DNA from: Micromonospora sp. HK10
GTDB lineage: Bacteria > Actinomycetota > Actinomycetes > Mycobacteriales > Micromonosporaceae
Length of the DNA stretch: 59,857 nt
Assembly: GCF_000982955.1 (NCBI RefSeq)
Contig: NZ_KQ058771.1
Span: forward strand, 18,727 to 78,583
Direction of reading: 5' to 3'
This document shows, one piece after another, positions 24,230 to 34,200 of the stretch (its first letter is position 1; each line of letters begins with the position of its first letter). Both the position numbers and the translations under genes were made by a program. The notes beneath the pieces are model-generated. The model was not told the origin of the DNA, ran no database searches, and saw nothing but the letters and a program-made list of their open reading frames with translations.

Positions 24230-25015
24230 TCAGTTCGCGGCGGCGTCGCGGTCCGGTTCGTCGGTGAGCCGCTCGCCGCGGCGGCGCAGCATGCCGAGGC
24301 CCGGGATGCCCGCCACGGCCAGCTTGAGGTCCCGGGTGACGGCGAGCAGGTCGTGCAGGTCCGGGCCGACCCGGTCCAGAGTGGCCAGGATCGGCAGGAC
24401 GTCCCCGGTCAGATGCTCCTTGAGCTTCGGCAACTCGTCGACGAGCCGGATCGCGGCGGTCACCTCCTCCGGGCTGAGCTGCTCGACGAAGCGGGCCGCC
24501 ATCGGCGCGGCCCGGCGCAGCGCCGGCTCGTACGCCGCCAGCAGTTCGGTGGCGGTGCCGGCCGCCTGCTCGGCGGCGGCCACCGTGCCGGCGGCCCGCC
24601 CGGCCACCGCCTCGACGTCGGTCACCACCGTGCCGGCCGTCCGCGCCACCCGCTCGGCCTCGCCGACCACCACCCCGGCGGCGGCGGAGACCCGCTCGGC
24701 CTCGCCGACCACCACGGCCGCGGCCGCGGCGACCTCGGTCGCGGTGCCGATCGCCTCGGTCGCGGCGGCGCTGATCACGGCGACCTCCCGGACCGCCCCC
24801 TCGGCGTCGGTGAGCACCCGGTCGGTGCGGTCGAGGGTCTCCTCGATCCGGTCGACCACCCCGTTGATCCGGCGCAGCAGCGCCTCCACCTCGTCGAGCA
24901 CCGCGAAGGCGCGGGCCGGTACGCCGGCGAACGCGGCGGCCGAGCCGAGCGCCTGGTCCAGGGCGGAACGGGTGAGGCCGACGACGGCGCCGGGCCGGGG
25001 GAGGGGAATCGCCAT
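24230..25015 (-). CDS. Alanine-rich coiled-coil protein of unknown function
   Basis: The start is set at ATG 25015 (MAIPLPRPG), giving 261 aa. The central region (about 60-170) is an amphipathic Ala/Val/Glu helix with clear internal repeats of 14 residues (AxVVVGEAERV, AxVVVGEAERV, GTVVTDVEAV), so a long coiled coil or apolipoprotein-like helix is expected. The C-terminus contains a conserved-looking LDRVGPDLHDLLAVTRDLKLAVAGIPGLG. Relatives have been misnamed as RuBisCO large subunit, but no RuBisCO motif is present. Function unknown; membrane or polymer association is possible. Confidence 0.7.
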   Translation of the reverse strand: MAIPLPRPGAVVGLTRSALDQALGSAAAFAGVPARAFAVLDEVEALLRRINGVVDRIEETLDRTDRVLTDAEGAVREVAVISAAATEAIGTATEVAAAAAVVVGEAERVSAAAGVVVGEAERVARTAGTVVTDVEAVAGRAAGTVAAAEQAAGTATELLAAYEPALRRAAPMAARFVEQLSPEEVTAAIRLVDELPKLKEHLTGDVLPILATLDRVGPDLHDLLAVTRDLKLAVAGIPGLGMLRRRGERLTDEPDRDAAAN

Positions 25016-25097
25016 GCCCACCAGTGTGCGTGGTCCCGGCCAGCGCCGCCGGATGGCGCGGGTGCTCATCGAGCCCTCCCTGCCCCGCTCGCTCGGC

Positions 25098-25187
25098 GGG
25101 ACCGCAGGGTGGGGTGCTGGCGGCGGGACCGCAGGGGGGTGCTGGCGGCGGGACCGCAGGGTGGGGTGCTGGCGGCGGGACCGCAGG
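25098..25187. repeat. 27-bp tandem repeat, about 3.4 copies
   Basis: The unit begins GGGACCGCAGGGTGGGGTGC. Copies are at 25098-25124, 25125-25149 (2 bp shorter), 25150-25176 and a partial copy at 25177-25187. Confidence 0.85.
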
Positions 25188-25319
25188 CCCGTCGGCAGAG
25201 TTCGGTGCCGCCGGGCCGTCCGTCGGGTCCGTTGCCGGGGCGCCTCCAGGGCCGGTCCAGCGGGCCAGGTGCGGCCCGGCTGCGCTCCGTTGTTTCGCCC
25301 GGGCGGCAGTCGGTTCGGA

Positions 25320-25643
25320 CTCGCTACCGACTTGATGACGTAGCTGATTCACGGCCGGGCGACGGGCCGGGCCCGGGACGCGGGTGACGTGTCGATGGGT
25401 GGGGTGTGGTGCGATCCGTTTGCGTCATCAGGTCGGTAGTGGGCGTGGGGGGTATGGCGGCCCTGGCGGGGCTGGCGTGGATGACGTGTCGATGGGTGGG
25501 GTGTGGTGCGATCCGTTTGCGTCATCAGGTCGGTAGTGGGCGTGGGGGTGTGCCGCCCCTGGCGCGGGCCCGGGACGCGGGTGGGGTGTCGGTCGGTGGG
25601 CGTGGTGCGATCTGCTCGCGTCATCAAGCCGGCAGCGGAGCGG
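25320..25643. repeat. Cluster of dispersed-element copies around GCGTCATCAGGTCGGTAG
   Basis: Exact 67-bp copies lie at 25385-25451 and 25482-25548 (offset 97 bp). A diverged direct copy is centred at 25618-25643 (GCGTCATCAAGCCGGCAGCGG), and an inverted copy of the core at about 25317-25340 (reverse complement CGTCATCAAGTCGGTAGCG). Confidence 0.75.
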
Positions 25644-25734
25644 AAGGCATGCCGGCCTCGCGGACCGCTCCTCGGGCGGCGCCCGGGACCGCGCTCGGGC
25701 GCGTGGAGGGCCGCGCCTCGGGGGCGAGCCCGGG

Positions 25735-25740
25735 TAGCGT
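25735..25740 (+). promoter_or_regulatory. -10 box of leaderless promoter for the NTF2-like gene
   Basis: TAGCGT ends 7 nt before the ATG at 25748, with no Shine-Dalgarno sequence, which supports this ATG as the true start. Confidence 0.45.
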
Positions 25741-25747
25741 CGCCGGC

Positions 25748-26230
25748 ATGACGGATCGGGGCGGGGCCGGGACGGCGGATCGGGGCGGGGCCGGGGCGGC
25801 GGATCGGGGCGAGCCCGGGACGGTCGGACGCGAGCAGGAGCGCAACGTCGAGGTGGTCCGGCGGTATCTGCGGACCTTCGTCACCAAGGACCTGGCCGAG
25901 CTGGCCGAGGTGGTCGCCGAGGACGTGGAGATCTACGGCTCGGGCACGGCGGTGTGCGGCCGGCGTTACCCCGAGGCGGCCGTCTCCTCGCCCGGGCTCA
26001 CCGTGCTCGACCAGGAGATCCGGGAGATCTTCGCGGCCGAGGACCGGGTGGTGGTCTCGCTGGCGCAGACGTACCGGCGGGACGCGACGGGTGCCACCAC
26101 GGTGCAGAGCGCCTGCAAAATGTACCGGCTGGCCGGCGGGCGGATCGTGCAGTTCTGGGGCGAGCAGGACACCTACGGCCTGCTGCGCGGCCTGGGTCTG
26201 CTGCCGGACGCGCCGATCACCTTTGACTGA
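25748..26230 (+). CDS. NTF2/SnoaL-like protein with repeated N-terminal tail
   Basis: A 160-aa protein. The core (about 33-150: NVEVVRRYLRTFVTKDLAELAEVVAEDVEIYG... [27 protein letters not shown]) matches the SnoaL-like/NTF2-like cone fold used by isomerases, dehydratases and small-molecule binders. No function-defining catalytic set can be assigned. The first 30 residues come from a 24-bp in-frame DNA repeat encoding DRGGAGTA, DRGGAGAA and DRGEPGTV, which is probably a disordered extension. A leaderless -10 box supports the ATG. Its 3' end overlaps the convergent DUF6232 gene by 58 bp. Confidence 0.75.
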   Translation: MTDRGGAGTADRGGAGAADRGEPGTVGREQERNVEVVRRYLRTFVTKDLAELAEVVAEDVEIYGSGTAVCGRRYPEAAVSSPGLTVLDQEIREIFAAEDRVVVSLAQTYRRDATGATTVQSACKMYRLAGGRIVQFWGEQDTYGLLRGLGLLPDAPITFD

Positions 26231-26682
26231 GGCGCCTGCTCCATCGCCCGCTGCATGGCCCGGTAGATCTTCCCGAACCGCAGCGCGTCGCGGGTCTGCA
26301 GCAGCCGCACCGGCTGCCCCCGCCAGCGCGCCCACATCTCCAGCTCCCGGCTGCCCCGGGCGTAGGAGCGGTCCAGGCGCTCGAAGAGCACGTCGGCGAG
26401 GGGGCCGACGCCGAGGCCGATCAGCACCGAGGCGCCCACGATGGCGATCGTGACCACGGCGGAGCGGTGCAGCCAGACGGCCAGCCCGATGCCGAGCACG
26501 GCGGCCACCAGCGGCCCGGCGAGGGCGGCGCCGACGGCGCCCCGCCCGGCGAGCACCCGCCAGGAGCGGCTGCCCCGCCGGTGCCACACCATGCCCAGCT
26601 CGGCGAGCGGGTAGGTCCGGCCGTCGACCCGCAGCGCGGTGGAGGTCACCTGCACCGCTCGATCGTCGTAGTAGGTGGTCAT
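26173..26682 (-). CDS. DUF6232-family membrane protein
   Basis: A 169-aa protein beginning [36 protein letters not shown], the characteristic N-terminus of the DUF6232 family. Two transmembrane segments follow (about 50-70 and 77-95). The C-terminal part is cytoplasmic and helical, ending in a basic tail. The function of the family is unknown. Its last 58 bp overlap the end of the convergent NTF2-like gene, so the extreme C-terminus may be a read-on extension. Confidence 0.78.
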   Translation of the reverse strand: MTTYYDDRAVQVTSTALRVDGRTYPLAELGMVWHRRGSRSWRVLAGRGAVGAALAGPLVAAVLGIGLAVWLHRSAVVTIAIVGASVLIGLGVGPLADVLFERLDRSYARGSRELEMWARWRGQPVRLLQTRDALRFGKIYRAMQRAMEQAPQSKVIGASGSRPRPRSRP

Positions 26683-26831
26683 GGCCTCACTCCGGGTGTC
26701 GCGGCTGCGACAACCTCAGCTCGGCGCGGCGGACGCCGGGCAGCGACCTGGGCTGTCGATACCACACTGTCTACCCCAACGAGCCGGGCCGTAAGGTTGG
26801 CACGCGACTTCGACGAGGAAGTGAGGGCAGC

Positions 26832-27605
26832 GTGGGCGAGCTGGTCAGGCTGGACGTGAAGGACGGCATCGGCACCATCCGGCTGGAGCGGCCGCCGATG
26901 AACGCGCTCAACACCCAGGTGCAGGAGGAGTTGCGCGCCGCCGCGGCCGCGGCCACCGCCGACGCCGAGGTCCGGGCGGTCATCGTGTACGGCGGGGAGA
27001 AGGTCTTCGCGGCCGGCGCGGACATCAAGGAGATGGCCGACATGTCCTACGTGGACATGGCGGAGCGGGCCGCCGACCTGTCCAGCGCGCTCGGCGCGAT
27101 CGCCCGGATCCCCAAGCCGGTGGTCGCGGCGATCACCGGATACGCCCTGGGCGGCGGCTGCGAGCTGGCGCTGGCCTGCGACTGGCGGATCGTGGCCGAG
27201 GACGCCAAGCTCGGCCAGCCCGAGATCAAGCTGGGCATCATCCCGGGCGCCGGTGGCACCCAGCGGCTGGCCCGGCTGGTCGGCCCGGCCCGCGCCAAGG
27301 ACCTGGTCATGACCGGCCGGATGGTCGACGCGCAGGAGGCGCTGCGGATCGGCCTGGCCGACCAGGTGGTCCCGGCCGCCGAGGTCTACGCGGCGGCCGT
27401 CGCCTACGTGACGCCGTTCCTGACCGGCCCGGTGCAGGCGCTGCGGGCGGCCAAGCTGGCCGTCGACGGCGGCCTGGACATGGACCTGAATTCGGGTCTG
27501 GCCTGGGAGAGTCAGCTGTTCGCGGCGCTCTTCGCCACCGAGGACCGGCGCGAGGGCATGGTCGCCTTCGTCGAGAAGCGCAAGCCCGGCTTCACCGGCC
27601 GCTGA
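26832..27605 (+). CDS. Enoyl-CoA hydratase/isomerase (crotonase superfamily)
   Basis: A 257-aa protein with oxyanion-hole segments [10 protein letters not shown] and [15 protein letters not shown]. The two catalytic glutamates of true hydratases are in [10 protein letters not shown] and [15 protein letters not shown]. The reaction is syn-hydration of trans-2-enoyl-CoA in beta-oxidation. The start is GTG 26832, with GAGGGC about 8 nt upstream; a TAAGGT -10 candidate lies at 26792-26797. The product ends KRKPGFTGR, typical of short-chain hydratases. It is monocistronic, followed by a strong hairpin. Confidence 0.9.
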   Translation: MGELVRLDVKDGIGTIRLERPPMNALNTQVQEELRAAAAAATADAEVRAVIVYGGEKVFAAGADIKEMADMSYVDMAERAADLSSALGAIARIPKPVVAAITGYALGGGCELALACDWRIVAEDAKLGQPEIKLGIIPGAGGTQRLARLVGPARAKDLVMTGRMVDAQEALRIGLADQVVPAAEVYAAAVAYVTPFLTGPVQALRAAKLAVDGGLDMDLNSGLAWESQLFAALFATEDRREGMVAFVEKRKPGFTGR

Positions 27606-27614
27606 CCGCGGCCC

Positions 27615-27647
27615 CGGGTCGGCGGCGGCACCCCCGCCGCCGACCCG
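27615..27647. terminator. Terminator after the enoyl-CoA hydratase gene
   Basis: A perfect 14-bp inverted repeat (27615-27628 with 27634-27647) with a 5-nt loop, 10 bp after the stop codon. Confidence 0.75.
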
Positions 27648-27715
27648 AGGGCTGTTCACATCTTGCTTACCGGCCAGTAGCGTGTGACTCCGGTCCTGGA
27701 CGAAGGGGAGTGACC

Positions 27716-29338
27716 ATGACGGAACGGGTCGAGGGGCACGGCGGAGAGCTGGCGCTGGCGGCGCTGCGCGCGCACGGCGTACGGGAGATGTTCACCCTCT
27801 CCGGCGGGCACGTCTTCCCGCTCTACGACGCGGCGCACCGGACCGGCTTCCCGATCTACGACGTCCGGCACGAGCAGTCGGCGGTCTTCGCCGCCGAGGC
27901 GGTCGCCAAGCTCCAGCGCCGGCCCGGCCTGGCCGTGCTCACCGCCGGCCCCGGCGTCACCAACGGCGTATCCGGCCTGACCAGCGCCTACTTCAACGCC
28001 TCACCGGTGCTGGTGCTCGGCGGGCGGGCCCCGCAGTTCCGCTGGGGCTCCGGCAGCCTCCAGGAGATGGACCACCTGCCGCTGGTCGCCCCGGTCACCA
28101 AGCACGCCGAGACCGTGTTCGGCGCCGACGACATCCCGCGCGCCGTGTCCGCGGCGCTGACCACGGCGCTCACCCCGCACCGCGGCCCGGTCTTCCTCGA
28201 CTTCCCGCTCGAGGCGGTCTTCTCCGTCGGCGACGCCGAGCTGCCCGCGGTCACCCCGGTCACCCCGATCGAGGCCGACCCGGAGGAGGTCAGCACGGCG
28301 GCCCGCCTGATCGCCGCCGCGTCCCGCCCGGTGATCATCGCCGGCTCCGACGTATACGCGGGCGACGCCGTTGACGCGCTTCGCGCCGCCGCCGAGTCCC
28401 TCCAGGTGCCGGTCTTCACCAACGGCATGGGCCGGGGCGCCCTGCCGCCGGAGCACCCGCTCGCCTTCGCCAAGGCCCGCCGGGTCGCGCTCAAGGGTGC
28501 CGACCTGGTCGTGGTGATCGGCACCCCGCTGGACTTCCGGCTCGCCTTCGGCGACTTCGGCGACGCCCGGGTGGTGCACGTGGTCGACGCGCCGAGCCAG
28601 CGGGCCGGGCACGTCACGCCGGCCGCCGCCCCGGCCGGCGACCTGCGGCTGATCCTCACCGCCTTCGCCGAACACCCCGGCGACCGGGCCGACCACGCCG
28701 GCTGGATCGCCGAGCTGCGCACCGCCGAGGACGCCGCGAAGGCCCGCGACGCCGAGGCGATGGCCGCCGACTCCGACCCGATCCGCCCGGCCCGCGTCTA
28801 CGGGGAGCTGCGCAAGGTGCTCGCTCCCGACGCGATCACCATCGGCGACGGCGGCGACTTCGTCTCGTACGCCGGGAAGTACCTGGAGCCCGCCCAGCCC
28901 GGCACCTGGCTCGACCCCGGCCCGTACGGCTGCCTCGGCACCGGCCTGGGGTACGCCATGGGAGCCCGGGTCAGCCACCCGGACCGGCAGATCTGCGTGC
29001 TGATGGGCGACGGCGCGGCCGGGTTCTCGCTGATGGACGTCGAGTCCCTGGCCCGGCAGCGGCTGCCCGTGGTCATCGTGGTCGGCAACAACGGCATCTG
29101 GGGCCTGGAGAAGCACCCGATGCGGGCCATGTACGGCTACGACGTCGCCGCCGACCTTCAGCCCGGCCTGCGCTACGACCGGGTGGTCGAGGCGCTCGGC
29201 GGCGCGGGCGAGACGGTGGAGAAGGCCGCCGACCTCGGCCCGGCCCTGACCCGGGCCTTCGACGCCGGCGTGCCGTACCTGGTCAACGTGCTGACCGACC
29301 CGGCCGACGCGTACCCCCGCTCCTCGAACCTGGCCTGA
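27716..29338 (+). CDS. ThDP-dependent acetolactate synthase-like enzyme
   Basis: The ATG at 27716 is preceded by AAGGGGAG; a GTG at 27710 is less well spaced. The 540-aa product has the three-domain ThDP fold. The catalytic Glu53 is in [16 protein letters not shown] central Rossmann-like domain follows, then the pyrophosphate-binding motif [29 protein letters not shown]. It resembles acetolactate synthase large subunits and 2-hydroxyacyl-CoA lyases. No small regulatory subunit gene (ilvN) adjoins, so an alternative role (oxalyl- or 2-hydroxyacyl-CoA metabolism) is possible. The exact substrate is undetermined. Confidence 0.85.
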   Translation: MTERVEGHGGELALAALRAHGVREMFTLSGGHVFPLYDAAHRTGFPIYDVRHEQSAVFAAEAVAKLQRRPGLAVLTAGPGVTNGVSGLTSAYFNASPVLVLGGRAPQFRWGSGSLQEMDHLPLVAPVTKHAETVFGADDIPRAVSAALTTALTPHRGPVFLDFPLEAVFSVGDAELPAVTPVTPIEADPEEVSTAARLIAAASRPVIIAGSDVYAGDAVDALRAAAESLQVPVFTNGMGRGALPPEHPLAFAKARRVALKGADLVVVIGTPLDFRLAFGDFGDARVVHVVDAPSQRAGHVTPAAAPAGDLRLILTAFAEHPGDRADHAGWIAELRTAEDAAKARDAEAMAADSDPIRPARVYGELRKVLAPDAITIGDGGDFVSYAGKYLEPAQPGTWLDPGPYGCLGTGLGYAMGARVSHPDRQICVLMGDGAAGFSLMDVESLARQRLPVVIVVGNNGIWGLEKHPMRAMYGYDVAADLQPGLRYDRVVEALGGAGETVEKAADLGPALTRAFDAGVPYLVNVLTDPADAYPRSSNLA

Positions 29339-29350
29339 TCCGCGCCACCG

Positions 29351-29387
29351 CGACCGCCGCCACCGGGACGACCGGCGGCGGCGGTCG
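29351..29387. terminator. Hairpin after the ThDP enzyme gene
   Basis: An 11-bp inverted repeat (CGACCGCCGCC at 29351-29361 with its complement at 29377-29387) with a 15-nt GC-rich loop, 12 bp after the stop. Confidence 0.55.
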
Positions 29388-29419
29388 GGTCGTGCTGCCC
29401 GGAGCTAAATCAGCGGAAT

Positions 29420-29449
29420 GTCAGCGCCTGTCGCCGTAACGTCAGCGCC
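29420..29449. promoter_or_regulatory. Direct repeats GTCAGCGCC upstream of the exporter operon
   Basis: GTCAGCGCC occurs at 29420-29428 and 29441-29449, 21 bp (two helical turns) apart. A TAACGT box overlaps the second copy, 45 bp before the ATPase gene. It is a candidate regulator site; the regulator is not identified. Confidence 0.35.
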
Positions 29450-29493
29450 GTCGCTCATCGTGGGGTGACCAGCGAGAACGACAGGAGTTGTCG

Positions 29494-30459
29494 ATGACAT
29501 ACGCGATCCGCGCGGAGGGTCTGGTGCGCCGCTTCGGCGCGACCACCGCGCTGGCCGGGGTGGACCTCGCCGTCCCCACCGGGACGGTGTTCGGGCTGCT
29601 CGGGCCGAACGGCGCGGGCAAGACCACCGCCGTCCGGGTGCTGGCCACCCTGCTCACCGCCGACGCGGGGCACGCCACCGTCGGCGGGTACGACGTGCGC
29701 CGCGAGGGCCACCGGGTGCGCCAGCTGATCGGCCTCACCGGCCAGTACGCCTCGGTGGACGAGAACCTGACCGGCACCGAGAACCTGCTGCTGATCGGCC
29801 GGCTGCTCGGGCTGTCCCGGGCCGACGCCCGGGCCAGGGCCGGCGAGCTGCTCGCCGACTTCCAGCTCACCGACGCCGCCGCCCGGGCGGCCAAGACCTA
29901 CTCCGGCGGCATGCGGCGCCGCCTCGACCTGGCGGCCAGCCTGGTCGGCCGGCCGCAGGTGCTCTTCCTCGACGAGCCGACCACCGGGCTCGACCCGCGC
30001 AGCCGCAACGAGCTGTGGGACATCGTCCGCACCCTGGTCGCCGACGGGGTGACCGTGCTGCTGACCACGCAGTACCTGGAGGAGGCCGACCAGCTCGCCG
30101 GCGAGATCGCCGTGGTCGACCATGGCCGGGTCATCGCCCAGGGCACCCCCGAGGAGCTGAAGGCGAAGGTGGGTGGGCAGGTGCTCGCCGTCCGGCCGGC
30201 GGACCCGGCCGACCTGCCCACGGTGCTCGCCGTCGCGGGCGAGGTGGCCCGGGCCACCCCGGAGGTGGCCAACCAGACCGTCACCGTCGGGGTCAGCGAC
30301 CCGGAGGTGCTGCCCGCGGTGGTCCGTCGCCTCGACGACGCCGGGGTACGCGTGGCCGAACTGGCCCTGCGCGGCTCCAGCCTCGACGAGGTCTTCCTCT
30401 CCCTCACCGGCCACCGGGCCGAGGAGGACACCCCGACCCTGGAAGGGAGCCCGGCATGA
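29494..30459 (+). CDS. DrrA-type ABC exporter ATP-binding protein
   Basis: The ATG at 29494 follows ACAGGAG. The 321-aa product has Walker A GPNGAGKTT, the Q-loop region LTGQYASVDENLTG, signature YSGGMRRRLDLA and Walker B VLFLDEPTTGLDPRSR. The QYLEEADQLA H-loop region is characteristic of daunorubicin-resistance DrrA proteins. The C-terminal ~80 residues are the DrrA regulatory extension, ending SLDEVFLSLTGH. Its stop overlaps the permease ATG by 4 nt. It energises export of an antibiotic, lipid or other hydrophobic compound; the substrate is unknown. Confidence 0.9.
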   Translation: MTYAIRAEGLVRRFGATTALAGVDLAVPTGTVFGLLGPNGAGKTTAVRVLATLLTADAGHATVGGYDVRREGHRVRQLIGLTGQYASVDENLTGTENLLLIGRLLGLSRADARARAGELLADFQLTDAAARAAKTYSGGMRRRLDLAASLVGRPQVLFLDEPTTGLDPRSRNELWDIVRTLVADGVTVLLTTQYLEEADQLAGEIAVVDHGRVIAQGTPEELKAKVGGQVLAVRPADPADLPTVLAVAGEVARATPEVANQTVTVGVSDPEVLPAVVRRLDDAGVRVAELALRGSSLDEVFLSLTGHRAEEDTPTLEGSPA

Positions 30460-31268
30460 GCACCCTCACCGCCACCGCGTCCCCGGTCGCGCCGGCCCGC
30501 AGGCCGGGGCCGCTCGCCGGCGTGCGGCACACCCTCACCCTGGCCTGGCGCAGCCTGGTGCAGATCAAGCACAACCCGATGGAGCTGCTCGACCTGAGCG
30601 TGCAGCCGGTCATGTTCGTGTTGCTGTTCACCTACGTCTTCGGCACGGCGATCTCCGGCTCACCCGGGACGTACCTGAAGTTCGCGCTGCCCGGCATCAT
30701 CGTGCAGACCGCGCTCTTCGCCACCATGACCACCGGGTTCGGGCTCAACCAGGACCTCACCAAGGGCGTCTTCGACCGGCTCCGCGCGCTGCCGGTGGCG
30801 CGCTGGGCGCCGCTGGCCGGCCGGATCGTCGCCGACACGGTCAAGCAGGCCTGGTCGCTGGCGCTGCTGCTCGGGGTCGGCATGATCCTCGGGTTCCGGC
30901 TCGGCAACGGCGCGGCCGGGCTGCTCGGCGCGCTGGTCCTGCTGCTCGTCTTCTCGCTCGCCGCCTCGTGGATCTCCGTGCTGGTCGGCGTGCTGGTCAG
31001 CGAGCCGGACAAGGTGCAGATCTTCGGTTTCACGGTGATCTTCCCGCTGACCTTCACCAGCAACGTCTTCGTGCCGACGGACCAGATGCCGACCTGGTTG
31101 CAGCACTGGGTGGAGGTCAACCCGGTGACCATCCTGGCCGACGCGCTGCGCGGGCTGCTGGTCGGCGGGCCGGTGGCCGGCCCGGTCGGGCAGTCGCTGC
31201 TCTGGGCCGCCGGGATCCTGCTGGTGTTCGCGCCGCTGTCGGTGCGGGCGCTCAGCCGTCGAGTGTGA
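30456..31268 (+). CDS. DrrB-type ABC-2 permease
   Basis: A 270-aa integral membrane protein with six hydrophobic helices and the ABC-2 signature region LRALPVARWAPLAGRI. It has LLDLSVQPVMFVLLFTYVFG at the first helix and the hallmark NVFVPTDQMPTWLQHWVEVNPV near the end, all typical of DrrB. Its ATG overlaps the ATPase stop (ATGA), so the pair is translationally coupled. Its last 17 bp overlap the end of the convergent SARP-type regulator gene, so transcription of the two genes may interfere. Confidence 0.9.
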   Translation: MSTLTATASPVAPARRPGPLAGVRHTLTLAWRSLVQIKHNPMELLDLSVQPVMFVLLFTYVFGTAISGSPGTYLKFALPGIIVQTALFATMTTGFGLNQDLTKGVFDRLRALPVARWAPLAGRIVADTVKQAWSLALLLGVGMILGFRLGNGAAGLLGALVLLLVFSLAASWISVLVGVLVSEPDKVQIFGFTVIFPLTFTSNVFVPTDQMPTWLQHWVEVNPVTILADALRGLLVGGPVAGPVGQSLLWAAGILLVFAPLSVRALSRRV

Positions 31269-34200
31269 CGGCCACCGCCTCGGCGGCGGTCTCCCAGCGG
31301 TAGGACAGCCCGCCCGCGTACGCCTCGGCGAAGCCCGGCTCGCCGAGCGCGGCGCGGGCGGCTGCCTCCACCCGGGGGCGGTCCAGCACCGCGTGGTCCG
31401 GGCCGCCCCGGATCCCGGTGGCCGCGCCGAGCAGCCGGGCGGCGGCGGCCGGGCGGTCCAGCCGCAGCGCCAGATCGGCGTACCCGACCAGCACGGCCGC
31501 GATCACCGGTGCGTCCTGCGAGCCGACGGCCAGCTTCAGGGCCTGGTCGTGGTGGTTCCGGGCGGCGACCAGGTTGCCGTCGTCGGCGTCCAGCACGGCC
31601 AGGGCGGAGACGTTGAGCGCGCGCCACTGCGCGGCGATGGGGCGGTCGCCCACCAGCCGGGCGCTCTCCGTGAGGCAGGCCCGCGCCCCGGCCCGGTCCC
31701 CCTCGGCGCGCAGCAGCTCCGCCCTGCCGTACGCGACCGCGGCCCGGGTCTCGTCCGACCCGCAGAGTTCGGCCTCGTGCAGCGCCCGCTCAAGTTCCGC
31801 CCACGCCCGGCCGCGGTCGCCGCGCCGCCACAGGTTGTGCGCCAGCCGCGCCCGCATCTCCGCCACCTCCTCGCGGATGCCCAGCTCCTCGAAGTAGGCC
31901 ATGGCCTCCTCGTGGTACCGCGTCGCCTCGGCGGCTTCGCCGCGCCGGTCGAGCAGGTCGGCCAGCGAGGTGAGGCTGAACGACATGCCCCACCGGTCGC
32001 CGACCCGGCGGTAGTGCGCCAGCCCGGCCCGCAGGTCCGCCTCCGCGTCGGAGTCCGGCAGGCCTCCGTTGAGCAGGGCGTGCGCCCGCATCAGCCGGGC
32101 GATCCCGGCAACCCACGGATCCGGGTCGTCGAACAGGGCCACCACGGCGGCCATGGCCGGCGGCTGGAAGTTCGTCTCGAACGCCGCCTCGATCGGCCCG
32201 GCGAGGCGCAGCAGCGGGTGTTCCTGCTCGTGCCCCCGGGCCAGCTCGGCGGCCCGGGTCAGCCACTCCCGGCTGGTGCTGATGTTGCGGGAGTGGTTGT
32301 CGATCAGGTTCAGCGCGCCGGTGGCCAGGGCGAGCGCGGTGGCGGCCGGTGCCGCGTCGGCCAATCCGGGCAGCGCCAGCACCTGGCCGGCCAGGTCGGC
32401 GCCCTCGGCGCGCTGGCCGGTGAGCCACCAGTACCAGCCCAGGGCGGCGGCGTACCGGACGGCGGTGAGGGCGTCGCCCGTGGTGATCGCGTAGCGCAGG
32501 CCGGCGTGCAGGTTGTCGTGGTCGGTCGAGAGCCGGCGCAACCAGTCCAGCTGTGCCGCCCCGCGCAGTTCCGGTTCGGCCGCCTCGGCCAGCGCCAGGT
32601 ACTCGGCGGCGTGCGCCCGCCGGACCGCGTCCGTCTCGCCGGCCTCGGCCAGCCGGTGCAGGCCGTACTCGCGGATGGTCTCCAGCATCCGGTAGCGCGG
32701 CTCGGCCGTGCCGCCCGCCACCACCAGCGACTTGTCCACCAGCGCGGAGAGGCCGTCGAGGACGTCCGGCGCGGCCCCGGGCGGGTCGGGTCGTACGGCC
32801 GCGCAGACCCGCTCCACCGCGTCCAGGGTGGCGCCGCCGGCGAAGGTGGCCAGCCGCCGCCAGAGCGCACGCTCCCCGTCGTCGAGGAGGTCCCAGCTCC
32901 AGTCGACCACGGCGCGCAGCGTCTGGTGCCGGGGCAGGGCCGTCCGGCTGCCGCCGGTGAGGAGCCGGAACCGGTCGTCCAGCCGGGTGTCCACCTGCTG
33001 TGCGGTCAGGGCGCGCAGCCGTGCCGCGGCCAGCTCGATGGCGAGCGGCATGCCGTCGAGCGCCCGGCAGATGCGCACCACCGGCCCGACCGTGGCCGCG
33101 TCCACCGCGAAGTCCGGGCGCACCGCGCCGGCCCGGTCGGCGAAGAGCCGCACCGCCGGGTACGCCAGCGCGGTGTCCGGCGCCGCGTCGGCCGGTGGCA
33201 GGCCCAGCGACTCCACGGGCCGCAGTGCCTCGCCGGTGATGCCGAGCGGCTCCCGGCTGGTGGCCAGCACCCGCAGCCCCGGGCAGGCGGTGAGCAGCCG
33301 GTCGGTGAGCCCGGCCGCGGCGTCGAGCAGATGCTCGCAGTTGTCCAGCAGCAGCAGGACGGTACGCCCGGCGAGCGCGTCCACGAGACGCCCGACCGGG
33401 TCGGCCGGCTCGGGGGCACTGCGGCCGGCCCGGGCCAGCAGCGCCTGCTCGCGCAGGCCGAGCGCGGCGAGGGCGGCCTGCGGCACCTCGGCGGGGTCGG
33501 TCACCGGGGCGAGCGGCACCAGCCACACCCCGTCCGGGAAGCGGCCGGCCAGCGCCCGGCCCGACTCGACGGCCAGCCGGGTCTTGCCGGCTCCGCCCGG
33601 GCCCGTGAGCGTGGCCAGGCGGGACCGGTCGAGCAGCTCGGCGACCCGGGTCACCTCCTGCTCGCGCCCCACGAAACTGGTCAGCGTGGCCGGCAGGTTC
33701 CCCCGCGCCGGGTCGGCCAGGGCGCGGTGGTCGGTGCGGGCCGGGGCGGCCGCCGGCTCGCCGCGCAGGATCTCCAGGTGCAGGGCGGCCAGTTCGGGCC
33801 CGGGGTCGGCGCCGAGCGTGTCGGCGAGGGTGGCGCGCAGTCGTTCGTACTCGGCGAGGGCCTCGGCCGGGTGGCCGGCCCGGTGCAGCGCCCGGATCAG
33901 CAGCCCGGCCAGCCGCTCCCGCAGCGGATGGGCCGCGACCAGCTCCCGCAGCCGCGGCAGCAGGGTGTCCGGCGCGGCCCGGTCCAGCCGCGCCTCGGCC
34001 AGGTCCTCGGTGGCGGCGAGCCGCAGCTCGGTGAGCCGGGCCAGGGGTGCCCGGGCGAAGTCGGCGTCGGACACGTCGGCCAGGGCCGCGCCGCGCCAGA
34101 GCGCCAGCGCCTCGGTGAGCCGGCGGCAGCCCTCGGCCGGGTCGTCGGCGAGCCGGGCCCGGCCGGCCCGGACGGCGGTCTCGAACCGGTGCGCGTCGAC

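Larger units (their letters stand above)
25016..25734. other. Repeat-rich 719-bp gene-free stretch
   Basis: No frame here shows a credible protein, although GC-driven open frames cross it on both strands. It holds a 27-bp tandem repeat (25098-25187), a 67-bp direct duplication (25385-25451 and 25482-25548), and further diverged copies in both orientations. It resembles a site where intergenic repeat elements accumulated. Confidence 0.6.

Noticed and set aside
24230..25015. Name ribulose bisphosphate carboxylase large subunit
   Set aside because: No RuBisCO active-site motif is present; the sequence is an Ala-rich coiled coil.
25016..25740. Coding potential in either strand
   Set aside because: Frames are open only because of GC content and are built of tandem repeats; no start signal or conserved segment.
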